21,417 nucleotides of DNA from Actinomycetales bacterium (GCA_012514545.1 JAAZAC010000238.1:1-21417), one strand, 5' to 3'. Shown: positions 13,687-20,579, numbered from the stretch's first letter. Notes: generated by a model from the sequence alone, not told the origin. Made by a program: numbers and translations.

Positions 13687-13693
13687 GCGCGAC

Positions 13694-13699
13694 AGGCTA
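13694..13699 (-). promoter_or_regulatory. Leaderless -10 box overlapping the whiB4 stop codon
   Basis: TAGCCT on the minus strand (13699-13694) lies 7 bases before the ATG at 13686. Its first three bases are the TAG stop of the WhiB gene. This is the third such overlap in the window. Confidence 0.55.
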
Positions 13700-14032
13700 G
13701 CGCCCGCCCGCCGACTGCCGCTCCAGGGTCCGCCGGCTCCGGCTCATCCGGTACGCGTTCGGGCGGGCCACGAGGTCGGGGTCGGCCTCGATGACGTCAC
13801 GCCAGGACGTGACGTCCGGGTACCGGCGCAGCAGCGCGCGCCGCTCGCGCTCGGTCATGCCGCCCCAGACGCCGAAGAGGATGTGGTGGTCGAGGGCGTC
13901 GATGAGGCACTCCATCCGGACGGGGCACGCGGCGCACACCTCGCGGGCCGACCGCTGCGCCGCACCCTCCACGAACAGGTCGTCCGGCGGGGCGCCGGAG
14001 CACGCCCCGTACGCGGTCCAGTGCTGATCCAC
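13697..14032 (-). CDS. whiB4: WhiB-family Fe-S transcription factor (WhiB4/WblA type)
   Basis: This 111-residue protein carries the four cluster-binding cysteines at 11, 33, 36 and 42 (C-x21-C-x2-C-x5-C) and the GVWGG turn at 54-58. It ends in a basic C-terminal patch, RMSRSRRTLERQ, likely to touch DNA. WhiB proteins hold an O2- and NO-sensitive [4Fe-4S] cluster and act with the primary sigma factor. The WhiB4/WblA assignment rests on divergence from a ponA2-type gene and the ridA-side neighbours, as in M. tuberculosis and Streptomyces. The start is GTG 14032, preceded by a near-perfect Shine-Dalgarno AAAGGAGGT whose core lies only 4 bases away. A TAGCCT -10 box sits at 14068-14063. It ends in the -10 box of the DUF4177-like gene. 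Confidence 0.88.
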   Translation of the reverse strand: MDQHWTAYGACSGAPPDDLFVEGAAQRSAREVCAACPVRMECLIDALDHHILFGVWGGMTERERRALLRRYPDVTSWRDVIEADPDLVARPNAYRMSRSRRTLERQSAGGR

Positions 14033-14062
14033 CAGACCTCCTTTCCAGCCCCTCGACGCCTC

Positions 14063-14068
14063 AGGCTA
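14063..14068 (-). promoter_or_regulatory. -10 element of whiB4
   Basis: TAGCCT on the minus strand would give a transcript start near 14056. That leaves a leader of about 24 bases containing the AAAGGAGGT ribosome-binding site. Confidence 0.5.
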
Positions 14069-14238
14069 GGGCACGCGTGGGCGCGCTCCCATCGGCCGAT
14101 CGGGTCGAATTCCGCCTCGCCTCGTGGGCCGTGCGGGTCGCGTTTCCGCTGCGCCTTGTGGGCCGGGCGACGGAATCCAGCCGTCCCCGGGGTCATCCTG
14201 GCCTGACCGCCATGGGCGGTCCAGGGACCTTCTGCCCC

Positions 14239-14260
14239 GTTCACCCGGTCTTCACCCGGT
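14239..14260 (+). promoter_or_regulatory. PHO-box-like tandem direct repeat
   Basis: GTTCACCCGGT (14239-14249) and CTTCACCCGGT (14250-14260) are adjacent 11-bp units. They match 10 and 9 of 11 positions of the Streptomyces PhoP direct-repeat consensus G(G/T)TCAYYYR(G/C)G as I recall it. They end about 93 bases before the ponA start. Other OmpR-type regulators with tandem sites, such as MtrA, are alternatives. Confidence 0.45.
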
Positions 14261-14339
14261 CCGCACGGCTGCCGAAGCGTGCACGGAATCTCCACGGCCC
14301 CGCACCCGCCTCCCGGCGGGACGGCCGGGTGCGCTCCCG

Positions 14340-14345
14340 TACCCT
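14340..14345 (+). promoter_or_regulatory. Leaderless -10 box of ponA
   Basis: TACCCT lies 7 bases before the ATG at 14353, and no Shine-Dalgarno is present. Confidence 0.55.
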
Positions 14346-14352
14346 GGGCACC

Positions 14353-16776
14353 ATGGTGTCGTCTGCCCGCTCGACGTCCGGGCGCCGAATCAGCGTCGTC
14401 CAGGTGCTCGGGCTCCTCCTCGCCTTCCTGCTCATGTCAGGACTCGGCGGCGTGCTCGCCGCAGGCCTCGTCATGCCCGCGGTCGGCGCGACCAGCACGG
14501 TGACGAGCACGTCCGTCCGGCTCTTCGACGACCTGCCCGCCGAGCTCGCCGACGTGCCCCTGTCCGAGAAGTCGGTCGTCCTCGCCTCGGACGGCACGCT
14601 GCTGGCGGAGTTCTACGACCAGAACCGCATCATCGTCTCGCTCGACGAGGTCTCGCAGGCGATGAAGGACGCGGTCATCGCGATCGAGGACCACCGGTTC
14701 TACGAGCACGGCGCCATCGACCCGCGCGGCATGCTCCGCGCCCTCGTCGAGAACGTCACGACCGACGAGACCCAGGGCGGCTCGACGCTCACCCAGCAGT
14801 ACGTGAAGAACGCCCTCGTCCAGGCCGCCCTCGAGGGCAGCGAGACCGACGCCGAGCGCGCGGCCGCGATCGAGGCGGCGACGACGTCGGAGGGCACCGA
14901 GGGCTACGCGCGCAAGCTCGCCGAGGCCAAGATGGCCATCGCGCTCGAGCAGCGCTGGAGCAAGGACCAGATCCTCGAGGCGTACCTCAACATCGCGCAG
15001 TTCGGCCTCTCCGTGTACGGCGTCGAGGCCGCCGCCCGGTTCTACTTCTCCGTCCCGGCGTCGGAGCTCACCTACCTCCAGGCCGCGACGATCGCCGGCA
15101 TCACCAAGGGCCCGAGCATCTACGACCCGACGCACAACCCGGAGAAGTCGCAGCAGCGCCGGAACACCGTCCTCAAGCGGATGCGCGACCTCGGCATGAT
15201 CACCGGCGAGGAGTACCGGACCGGCGTCGCGACGCCGATCGAGGAGACCCTCGACATCGGCACGCCCGCCTTCACCTGCGCCGCCGCGAACGCCGTCGGC
15301 GGCGCCGGCTACTTCTGCGACTACGTCACGAAGATCATCAAGACGAACCCCGTCTTCGGGGAGACCGCGCAGGACCGCAAGAACCTCCTCTACCGCGGCG
15401 GCCTGACGATCACGACGACGCTCAACCCGATCCTGCAGGCCGCGGCCGACGAGGAGGTCAAGCGGGGCATCCCGGTCGACGACCCGTCCGGCGTCGCGTC
15501 GGCCATCTCGGTGGTCCAGCCGGGCACCGGGCACGTCCTCGCGATGGCGCAGAACCGCGTGTACAACCCGCGGGAGTCCGACGTCCCGTGGGAGACGGCG
15601 GTCAACTACAACACGGACAACATCTACGGCAGCGCGAGCGGCTTCCCACCCGGCTCGACGTTCAAGCCGTTCACCCTCCTCCAGTGGTTCAAGGAGGGCC
15701 ATGGCCTCGGCGAGGTCGTCAACGGCACGGTCCGCACGTGGCGCGAACGGGACTTCACCGCCTGCGGCGGGCCCGCGGGCACCGGCCAGTGGAAGCTCGG
15801 CAACGCCGAGGGCGGACGCGGCATCATGACGGTGCTCGACGCCACGCGGAACTCGGTGAACAACGCCTACGCCGACATGGCCTCGCAGCTCGACCTCTGC
15901 GACATCATGGACGGCGCCGCCGAGCTCGGCGTGCACCGGGCGGGCGGCCTCGCCGGCGAGGGGCCCTTCCGACCGTTCCCCGCCAACGTCATCGGCAGCG
16001 ACTCCATCGCCCCGCTGACCATGGCGAACGCGTTCGCCGCCTTCGCCGCGGGCGGCGTGTACTGCGACCCGGTCGCGATCATCTCCGTCCGGACGAGGGA
16101 CGGCGAGGAGCTGCCCGTCCCGCAGGCGAACTGCCGCCAGGTCATCGACCGCGGCATCGCGGCGGCGATGAACTACACCCTGAGCCACGTGTGGCAGGGC
16201 ACCGGCCGACAGATCGGCGCGCTGCCGGGGCGGCCTGCCGCCGGCAAGACCGGCACGACCTCGGAGAACGAGCACACGTGGTTCGTCGGCTACACGCCGC
16301 AGCTCTCCGCCGCGGTGTGGGTCGGCTACTCGCAGGGCATGATCCCGGTCCAGCGCAAGACGATCAACGGCAGGTACTACCGCAACGTGTACGGCGCCTC
16401 GATCGCCGGCCCCACCTGGCGCCGGTTCATGGTTCGCGCGCTCGAGGGCGCGCAGGTCATCCCGTTCGAGCGGCCGCCCGACGTCTACCTGCGCGGCAAG
16501 AAGGTCGACGTGCCGTCGGTCGTCGGGATGTCCGTCGAGCAGGCGACCCGCGTGCTGCGCGAGGCCGGCCTCAACGCCCGCCAGGGCAAGGACTGGTACT
16601 CCGACGACGCCCCGAAGGGCACCGTCGCGGGCACGACGCCGCCGGCCGGCAGCAGGGTGATGGCCGGCACGGCGGTCCAGCTCCACGTGTCCGCAGGACG
16701 GGAGCCGCGGCCCGACCCGCCGGGCCCGCCGCACGGCGGTGGCGGGCCGCCGCCGGATCCCGGCGGGGACGGCTGA
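14353..16776 (+). CDS. ponA2: Class A penicillin-binding protein with PASTA domain (PonA2 type)
   Basis: This 807-residue bifunctional cell-wall synthase has a short cytoplasmic N-terminus, one membrane anchor (about 13-40) and an extracytoplasmic body. The glycosyltransferase domain shows Glu112 in AIEDHRFYEHGAID and the QGGSTLTQQYVKN block. The transpeptidase domain has Ser435 in PGSTFKPF, the SxN motif SVN and Lys632 in AGKTGTT. A single C-terminal PASTA domain follows (about 718-782, VPSVVGMSVEQATRVLREAG), then a Pro/Gly-rich tail. Six cysteines, all outside the membrane, could form disulfides. The frame is open to 14077, but ATG 14353 gives a normal membrane anchor and has TACCCT 7 bases before it. 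Divergence from whiB4 supports the PonA2 type. The metallophosphoesterase gene starts immediately after its stop. Confidence 0.95.
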   Translation: MVSSARSTSGRRISVVQVLGLLLAFLLMSGLGGVLAAGLVMPAVGATSTVTSTSVRLFDDLPAELADVPLSEKSVVLASDGTLLAEFYDQNRIIVSLDEVSQAMKDAVIAIEDHRFYEHGAIDPRGMLRALVENVTTDETQGGSTLTQQYVKNALVQAALEGSETDAERAAAIEAATTSEGTEGYARKLAEAKMAIALEQRWSKDQILEAYLNIAQFGLSVYGVEAAARFYFSVPASELTYLQAATIAGITKGPSIYDPTHNPEKSQQRRNTVLKRMRDLGMITGEEYRTGVATPIEETLDIGTPAFTCAAANAVGGAGYFCDYVTKIIKTNPVFGETAQDRKNLLYRGGLTITTTLNPILQAAADEEVKRGIPVDDPSGVASAISVVQPGTGHVLAMAQNRVYNPRESDVPWETAVNYNTDNIYGSASGFPPGSTFKPFTLLQWFKEGHGLGEVVNGTVRTWRERDFTACGGPAGTGQWKLGNAEGGRGIMTVLDATRNSVNNAYADMASQLDLCDIMDGAAELGVHRAGGLAGEGPFRPFPANVIGSDSIAPLTMANAFAAFAAGGVYCDPVAIISVRTRDGEELPVPQANCRQVIDRGIAAAMNYTLSHVWQGTGRQIGALPGRPAAGKTGTTSENEHTWFVGYTPQLSAAVWVGYSQGMIPVQRKTINGRYYRNVYGASIAGPTWRRFMVRALEGAQVIPFERPPDVYLRGKKVDVPSVVGMSVEQATRVLREAGLNARQGKDWYSDDAPKGTVAGTTPPAGSRVMAGTAVQLHVSAGREPRPDPPGPPHGGGGPPPDPGGDG

Positions 16777-17724
16777 GTGGCGCTGCCCGCAGCGGTCGGC
16801 GGCGCCACCCTGGCCGCCGCCGGCGCGCTCGCGTGGGCCGCGGGCGTCGAGGTCCGCTGGTACGCGCTCCGGCGCTTCGACGTGCCGGTGCTCGCCCGCG
16901 GTGAGCCCGAGATCCGGGTGCTGCACCTGTCCGACCTGCACCTGCTGCCCCGTCAGCAGCGCAAGGTCGACTGGGTGCGCGCGCTCGCGGCCCTCGACCC
17001 GCACCTCGTCGTGACGACCGGCGACAACATCGCCGACCCCCACGCGCTGCCCGCGCTGCTCCACGCCTACGAGCCGCTGCTCGAGCGGCCCGGCGCCTTC
17101 GTCCTCGGCTCGAACGACTACTTCGCGCCCCGGCCGAAGAACCCGGGCCGCTACCTCCTGCCCGACGCGCGGGACCGGCGCCCGCCGTCGGGCATGCTCC
17201 CCTTCCGGGAGATGACGGCCGCCTTCCGGGCGGCCGGCTGGCGCGACCTGACGAACCGGCGCGACGACGTCGTCGTGCGGACCGAGGGGGGCGAGCGGAC
17301 GATCGCGCTGGTCGGGGTGGACGACGCGCACCTCGACCGCGACCGCTTCCCCTCCTCGACGCGCGGCCAGCACGGCGTCGGGTACGGCGCGCTGCACGCG
17401 GACCTCCGGCTCGGGGTGACCCACGCGCCCTACGCGCGCGTGCTGGACGCGATGCACGCGGACGGCGTCGACCTCGTGCTCGCGGGGCACACGCACGGCG
17501 GCCAGCTCTGCGTGCCGGGCTGGGGTGCGCTCGTGACGAACTGCGACCTCGACACCCGGCGGGCGAAGGGCCTGCACGGCTGGCCGGGCCCGCGCCCGGA
17601 CCGGGCCGGGGGCGAGGGCTCGACGTGGCTGCACGTGTCCGCGGGCCTCGGCACGTCGCCGTACGCGCCCGTGCGGTTCGCGTGCCGACCGGAGGCGACG
17701 CTGCTGCGGCTCGTCCCGCGCTGA
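16777..17724 (+). CDS. Metallophosphoesterase (calcineurin-like)
   Basis: This 315-residue protein has an N-terminal hydrophobic segment (about 5-23), probably a membrane anchor or signal, followed by a two-metal phosphoesterase domain. The motifs are LHLSDLHLL (Asp53, His55), TGDN (81-84), GSND (111-114), where the family usually has GNHD, and the late AGHTHGGQLCVPG. Homologues beside ponA2 in mycobacteria (Rv3683, from memory) share the GxND variation. The substrate is unknown; related YkuE-type enzymes are membrane-associated phosphodiesterases or UDP-sugar hydrolases. It starts at GTG 16777, directly after the ponA stop without a gap, so translation is probably coupled, with no clear separate ribosome-binding site. 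Confidence 0.88.
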   Translation: MALPAAVGGATLAAAGALAWAAGVEVRWYALRRFDVPVLARGEPEIRVLHLSDLHLLPRQQRKVDWVRALAALDPHLVVTTGDNIADPHALPALLHAYEPLLERPGAFVLGSNDYFAPRPKNPGRYLLPDARDRRPPSGMLPFREMTAAFRAAGWRDLTNRRDDVVVRTEGGERTIALVGVDDAHLDRDRFPSSTRGQHGVGYGALHADLRLGVTHAPYARVLDAMHADGVDLVLAGHTHGGQLCVPGWGALVTNCDLDTRRAKGLHGWPGPRPDRAGGEGSTWLHVSAGLGTSPYAPVRFACRPEATLLRLVPR

Positions 17725-17770
17725 GGGGCCCGCTGCCGTTTCCGGTTTCATCGCGGCCGGGCGGCTGGGC

Positions 17771-17776
17771 TATCCT
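17771..17776 (+). promoter_or_regulatory. -10 element of the tRNA-Pro gene
   Basis: TATCCT fits the consensus and would start transcription about 5 bases upstream of the tRNA 5' end. A TTCATC at 17747-17752 lies 18 bases before it and could be a weak -35. Confidence 0.55.
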
Positions 17777-17787
17777 TGCCGGGCACT

Positions 17788-17861
<74 letters not shown>

Positions 17862-17869
17862 CGCAGTGG

Positions 17870-17905
17870 AGGCCCTCGGGCGGCGGACGCGCCGGCCGGG
17901 GGCCT
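17870..17905 (+). terminator. Rho-independent terminator after tRNA-Pro
   Basis: AGGCCCTCGGGCGGCG at 17870-17885 pairs with 17890-17905 over 16 positions, with one G-T pair and one mismatch, around a GACG loop. It begins 9 bases after the tRNA and is followed by a T-containing tail (TCGTCGTTCT). Confidence 0.75.
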
Positions 17906-17938
17906 TCGTCGTTCTCCCGTGGCGCGCGCCCCGCCCGC

Positions 17939-17944
17939 TAGCCT
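17939..17944 (+). promoter_or_regulatory. -10 element of the dCMP deaminase gene
   Basis: TAGCCT would start transcription near 17951. That leaves a leader of about 20 bases containing a GAGG ribosome-binding site 8 bases before the GTG at 17971. Confidence 0.5.
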
Positions 17945-17970
17945 TCCCTCGTGCGCGCGAGGTTCCTGCC

Positions 17971-18435
17971 GTGACCCCCGTCGTCGAGGGCGACCCGGGC
18001 ACGCGTCCCTCCTGGGACGAGTGGGCGCTCGGCATCGCCGCCGCCGTCGCCACGCGTGCGGACTGCACCCGCCGCAAGGTCGGCGCCGTCATCCTCGGCC
18101 CCGACCACCGCGTGCTGTCCACCGGGTACAACGGCTACCCGCCGGGCCAGCCGGGGTGCCTCACCGACGGGGCGTGCCCGCGCGGCCGCCGGTCGTACGC
18201 CGAGGTGCCGGCCGGGTCGCCGTACGTCGCGGTCGAGGACGCGTGCCAGGCGCTGCACGCCGAGGAGAACGCCATCCTCTACCTGCCCGGCAACGCCCGG
18301 CTCGGCGCGACCGTCTACGTCACGGACGAGCCGTGCCCCAACTGTCAGCGGTTCCTCGCCGGCGCGGGCATCGCGCGCGTGGTCTGGCCGGGCGGGCAGA
18401 TCGAGTACCTGACCCCGGGCGGCGACGGCCGCTGA
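17971..18435 (+). CDS. dCMP deaminase family protein
   Basis: This 154-residue cytosolic zinc enzyme should deaminate dCMP to dUMP, feeding thymidylate synthesis. The zinc and catalytic site is visible as His96-Ala-Glu98 (LHAEENAIL) and Pro121-Cys122-x2-Cys125 (EPCPNCQRFL). Nearby is a typical substrate loop, STGYNGYPPGQPGC. Family members often have an additional Cys-rich segment for a second metal; here GCLTDGACPRG could contribute. The start GTG 17971 gives MTPVVEGDPGTRPSWDEW, and the frame upstream of it runs through the tRNA and is not coding. Downstream, a hairpin near 18446-18473 may terminate the transcript. Confidence 0.9.
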   Translation: MTPVVEGDPGTRPSWDEWALGIAAAVATRADCTRRKVGAVILGPDHRVLSTGYNGYPPGQPGCLTDGACPRGRRSYAEVPAGSPYVAVEDACQALHAEENAILYLPGNARLGATVYVTDEPCPNCQRFLAGAGIARVVWPGGQIEYLTPGGDGR

Positions 18436-18445
18436 GGCCGCCCGA

Positions 18446-18473
18446 GCGCCCCCGGCCCCGCGCCGCCGGGCGC
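18446..18473 (+). terminator. Hairpin downstream of the dCMP deaminase gene
   Basis: CCCGGC at 18451-18456 pairs with GCCGGG at 18465-18470 over an 8-base loop, with flanking GCGC on each side that could extend it imperfectly. It begins about 15 bases after the dCMP deaminase stop and lacks a T tract. Confidence 0.35.
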
Positions 18474-18550
18474 CGTGGACCTCGTTCGACGTGCGGAACC
18501 ATGATCGCGGGTGGACCATGCTGCGGCAGGGTTCACCCAAGGAGGTCACT

Positions 18551-18766
18551 GTGACACAGCGCGGCTCGCAGGCGAAGCCCGCCTCCTCCGGCACGTCCTC
18601 GGCCCCGGGCATCGCGCACGACGCGGCCCGCGGCGGCTCGGTCACGAGCACCCACGAGGGCACGGCCCGCCCCGCCCCTCGCACGAACGGGCGGGGCCCG
18701 GCGTCGGGCATCGGCTCCCCGATCTACGACGAGCTCGTCCGCGAGCTCGGCGACCCCGCCGCCTGA
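18551..18766 (+). CDS. 71-residue small protein of unknown function
   Basis: A strong Shine-Dalgarno (AAGGAGGT, 18539-18546) precedes GTG 18551. The protein is 71 residues, low in hydrophobic residues and rich in Ala, Gly, Ser, Thr, Pro and Arg (QAKPASSGTSSAPG, HEGTARPAPRTNGRGPAS), so it is probably disordered. It ends in a more ordered SPIYDELVRELGDPAA. That acidic amphipathic C-terminus looks like a conserved partner-binding motif, although I do not recognise the family. The longer ATG at 18491 has no ribosome-binding site. It is convergent with the ABC permease, with a strong hairpin between them. Confidence 0.75.
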   Translation: MTQRGSQAKPASSGTSSAPGIAHDAARGGSVTSTHEGTARPAPRTNGRGPASGIGSPIYDELVRELGDPAA

Positions 18767-18787
18767 GCGCACCGGCGCCGCACGGGC

Positions 18788-18819
18788 GGCCGACGGCGGG
18801 GGCTCCCCCGCCGTCGGCC
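18788..18819. terminator. Strong 14-bp hairpin, bidirectional terminator
   Basis: GGCCGACGGCGGGG at 18788-18801 pairs perfectly with CCCCGCCGTCGGCC at 18806-18819 around the loop GCTC. It lies between the stops of the small protein gene (+) and the ABC permease gene (-). It has no T tract. Confidence 0.75.
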
Positions 18820-18859
18820 CGCGCGCGGCCGGTCCCCGCCGTCGGGCCCGGCGGAGCCG

Positions 18860-19666
18860 TCAGGTCCAGCGGAACAGCCGGGCCGCCAGAGGCACCATGA
18901 CGAGCGTCCACGCCGCCATCACGGCGAGCTCCACGCCGGGGAACCGGCCCTCGTACCACCCGGCCGCGAGCGCCTGGGACGCCGCGCCGAGCGGCGTGTA
19001 CCGGCTGATGGTCTGCACGACCTCCGGCATGAGGGGCAGCGGGAACCAGACGCCCGCGAAGAACAGCGACGTCATGTAGGTGAGCATCCCGGCGCCCGTC
19101 GCCGCGCCCTGGTTCGGGACGACCGCCGCGATGAGCGCGCCCACGGCCATGTTCGCGGCCGCCGCCACGACGAACACCAGCAGGACGACCAGCGGGTCGC
19201 GCGGCATCGTCACGCCGAGCACGACGGCCCCGCCGACGACGGCGAGCGCGGAGGCCACGACCAGCATCCCCAGGTTCACGAGGAGCTGGGCGGTCAGCAT
19301 GCGCGAGGGCGGCAGCGGCGTCGTCGAGAGCCGGCGCAGCACGCCCTTCTCGCGGTAGGTGCCCATGGTCGGCGGGAAGGTCGTGTAGGCGACCGTCCCG
19401 ATGGCGAGCGCGAGCACGATCGGCGTGTAGCCCGTGATCGCGGTGATCTCCGAGAGCGGTGGCGCCTCCCCGAACGGCTCCTTCGCCCACGGCATGAGCA
19501 GGCCGAGCGCGACCAGCAGCACGGCCGGGAAGAAGAGCCCGAAGAAGACCGCGGCGGGTTCGCGCAGGTACAGCCGGCCCTCGCTCACGGTGACGGCGGC
19601 GAGCACGCGCGCGCTGCGCGCGGTCCCGGCGGGACGGGCGGGGCGGCCGGTGGTGGTGGCGGTCAT
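18860..19666 (-). CDS. ABC-2 type transporter permease
   Basis: This 268-residue integral membrane protein has six predicted helices. The first follows VTVSEGRLYLREPAAVFFGL, a classic ABC-2 permease entry. Later landmarks are TMGTYREKGVLRRLSTTPLPPSR (a cytoplasmic coupling segment), LTAQLLVNLGMLV and a C-terminal SRYTPLGAASQALAAGWY. It pairs with the upstream ATPase gene, which ends 1 base before its start (TGA-G-ATG); AAGGAGG lies 7 bases before the ATG at 19666. Such pairs export drugs, polyketides, lipids or antibiotics. The substrate cannot be told. Confidence 0.92.
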   Translation of the reverse strand: MTATTTGRPARPAGTARSARVLAAVTVSEGRLYLREPAAVFFGLFFPAVLLVALGLLMPWAKEPFGEAPPLSEITAITGYTPIVLALAIGTVAYTTFPPTMGTYREKGVLRRLSTTPLPPSRMLTAQLLVNLGMLVVASALAVVGGAVVLGVTMPRDPLVVLLVFVVAAAANMAVGALIAAVVPNQGAATGAGMLTYMTSLFFAGVWFPLPLMPEVVQTISRYTPLGAASQALAAGWYEGRFPGVELAVMAAWTLVMVPLAARLFRWT

Positions 19667-19667
19667 C

Positions 19668-20579
19668 TCAGGCCTCCTTGGGGCCGTTGCCGACGATGGA
19701 CACGAACGCCTCCTCGAGGGAGCCCTGCTCCACGCGGAGGTGCTGCGGGCGGAGCCCCGCGCCGGTGACGGCGAGGACGACGTCGACCGCGACCTCGGCC
19801 CCGCGGACCTCGTAGTCGGTGCCGTCGCCCGTCACGGCGGCCACGCCGGGGATCTGCTCGAGGAGGCCGGCCGGGAGCGGCTCCGCCGTGCTGAAGCGGA
19901 CGGTCTGCGCGGTGGCCCGCGCGGCGAGCTGGGCGGGCGTGCCCTCGGCGACGACCTTCCCGGCGTCGATGAGCAGGACGCGGTCGGCGAGCCGCTCCGC
20001 CTCCTCCATGAAGTGCGTGACGAGCAGGATCGTCACGCCGCGCTCGCGGATGCGCTCGATGACGCCCCACGTCTCGCGGCGGGCCTGCGGGTCCAGGCCG
20101 GTCGTCAGCTCGTCGAGGATCGCGACCTCCGGGTTGCCCACGAGGGCGAGCGCCACGGACAGCCGCTGCTTCTGGCCGCCCGACAGGCGGCGGAACTGGG
20201 TGGTCGCGCGGTCCGCGAGGCCGAGGTCGCGGATGAGCTCGCCGGGGTCCGCGGGGTTCGCGTAGAACGTCGCGTAGAGGTCCAGGGCCTCGCGGACGGT
20301 GATCTTCGCCGGCATCTCGCTCTCCTGGAGCTGCAGGCCGAGGCGCTCGCGCAGGGCCGCGCGGTCGTGCCGCGGGTCGAGCCCGAGCACGCGGACGGTC
20401 CCGGCGTCGGGCACCCGCAGGCCGCCGATGCACTCGACGGTCGTCGTCTTGCCGGCCCCGTTCGGCCCGAGGATGCCGACGATCTCGCCGCGCCCGACGA
20501 CGAGCGAGACGTCGTCGACGGCGACCTTCGGACCGTAGGTCTTGCGCAGGCCCGCGACCTCGATGACGGGTGCGGTCAT
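19668..20579 (-). CDS. ABC transporter ATP-binding protein (drug/export type)
   Basis: This 303-residue cytosolic ATPase drives the adjacent permease. The Walker A motif GPNGAGKT is at 38-45, the Q-loop near LQLQESEMP, the signature LSGGQKQRL at 132-140, Walker B VAILDE at 152-157 and the H-loop His189 in LLVTHFMEEA. A roughly 70-residue C-terminal extension, containing TVRFSTAEPLPAGLLEQIPG and ending EEAFVSIVGNGPKEA, is typical of CcmA/DrrA-like export ATPases. The ATG at 20579 is preceded by GAGGAG 6 bases away. It precedes the permease in an operon. Upstream a hairpin and a 9-bp repeat separate it from another membrane protein gene. Confidence 0.94.
   Translation of the reverse strand: MTAPVIEVAGLRKTYGPKVAVDDVSLVVGRGEIVGILGPNGAGKTTTVECIGGLRVPDAGTVRVLGLDPRHDRAALRERLGLQLQESEMPAKITVREALDLYATFYANPADPGELIRDLGLADRATTQFRRLSGGQKQRLSVALALVGNPEVAILDELTTGLDPQARRETWGVIERIRERGVTILLVTHFMEEAERLADRVLLIDAGKVVAEGTPAQLAARATAQTVRFSTAEPLPAGLLEQIPGVAAVTGDGTDYEVRGAEVAVDVVLAVTGAGLRPQHLRVEQGSLEEAFVSIVGNGPKEA

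Larger units (their letters stand above)
14033..14352. promoter_or_regulatory. 320-bp divergent control region between whiB4 and ponA
   Basis: No gene is supported here. It holds the whiB4 Shine-Dalgarno and -10 (TAGCCT, 14068-14063, minus), a degenerate 26-bp direct repeat (14110-14135 and 14144-14169, four mismatches, 34 bp apart), an imperfect palindrome at 14202-14225 (7-bp perfect core at 14205-14221), and two tandem 11-bp units resembling a PHO box at 14239-14260. It ends with the ponA -10 TACCCT at 14340-14345. The repeated sites suggest that both genes are regulated, but no regulator can be assigned with confidence. Confidence 0.6.

Noticed and set aside
14437..17751. A 1104-residue open frame on the minus strand opposite the ponA and metallophosphoesterase genes.
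   Set aside because: It lies fully antisense to genes with intact catalytic motifs. Long Arg/Ala/Val/Asp-rich antisense frames are expected from high-GC codon bias, and no family motif is seen.
18543..18556. A Crp-type palindrome GTCACTGTGAC across the start of the 71-residue protein gene.
   Set aside because: The arms are only 5 bases with a 1-base centre, unlike TGTGA-N6-TCACA, and the site overlaps the Shine-Dalgarno and start codon.
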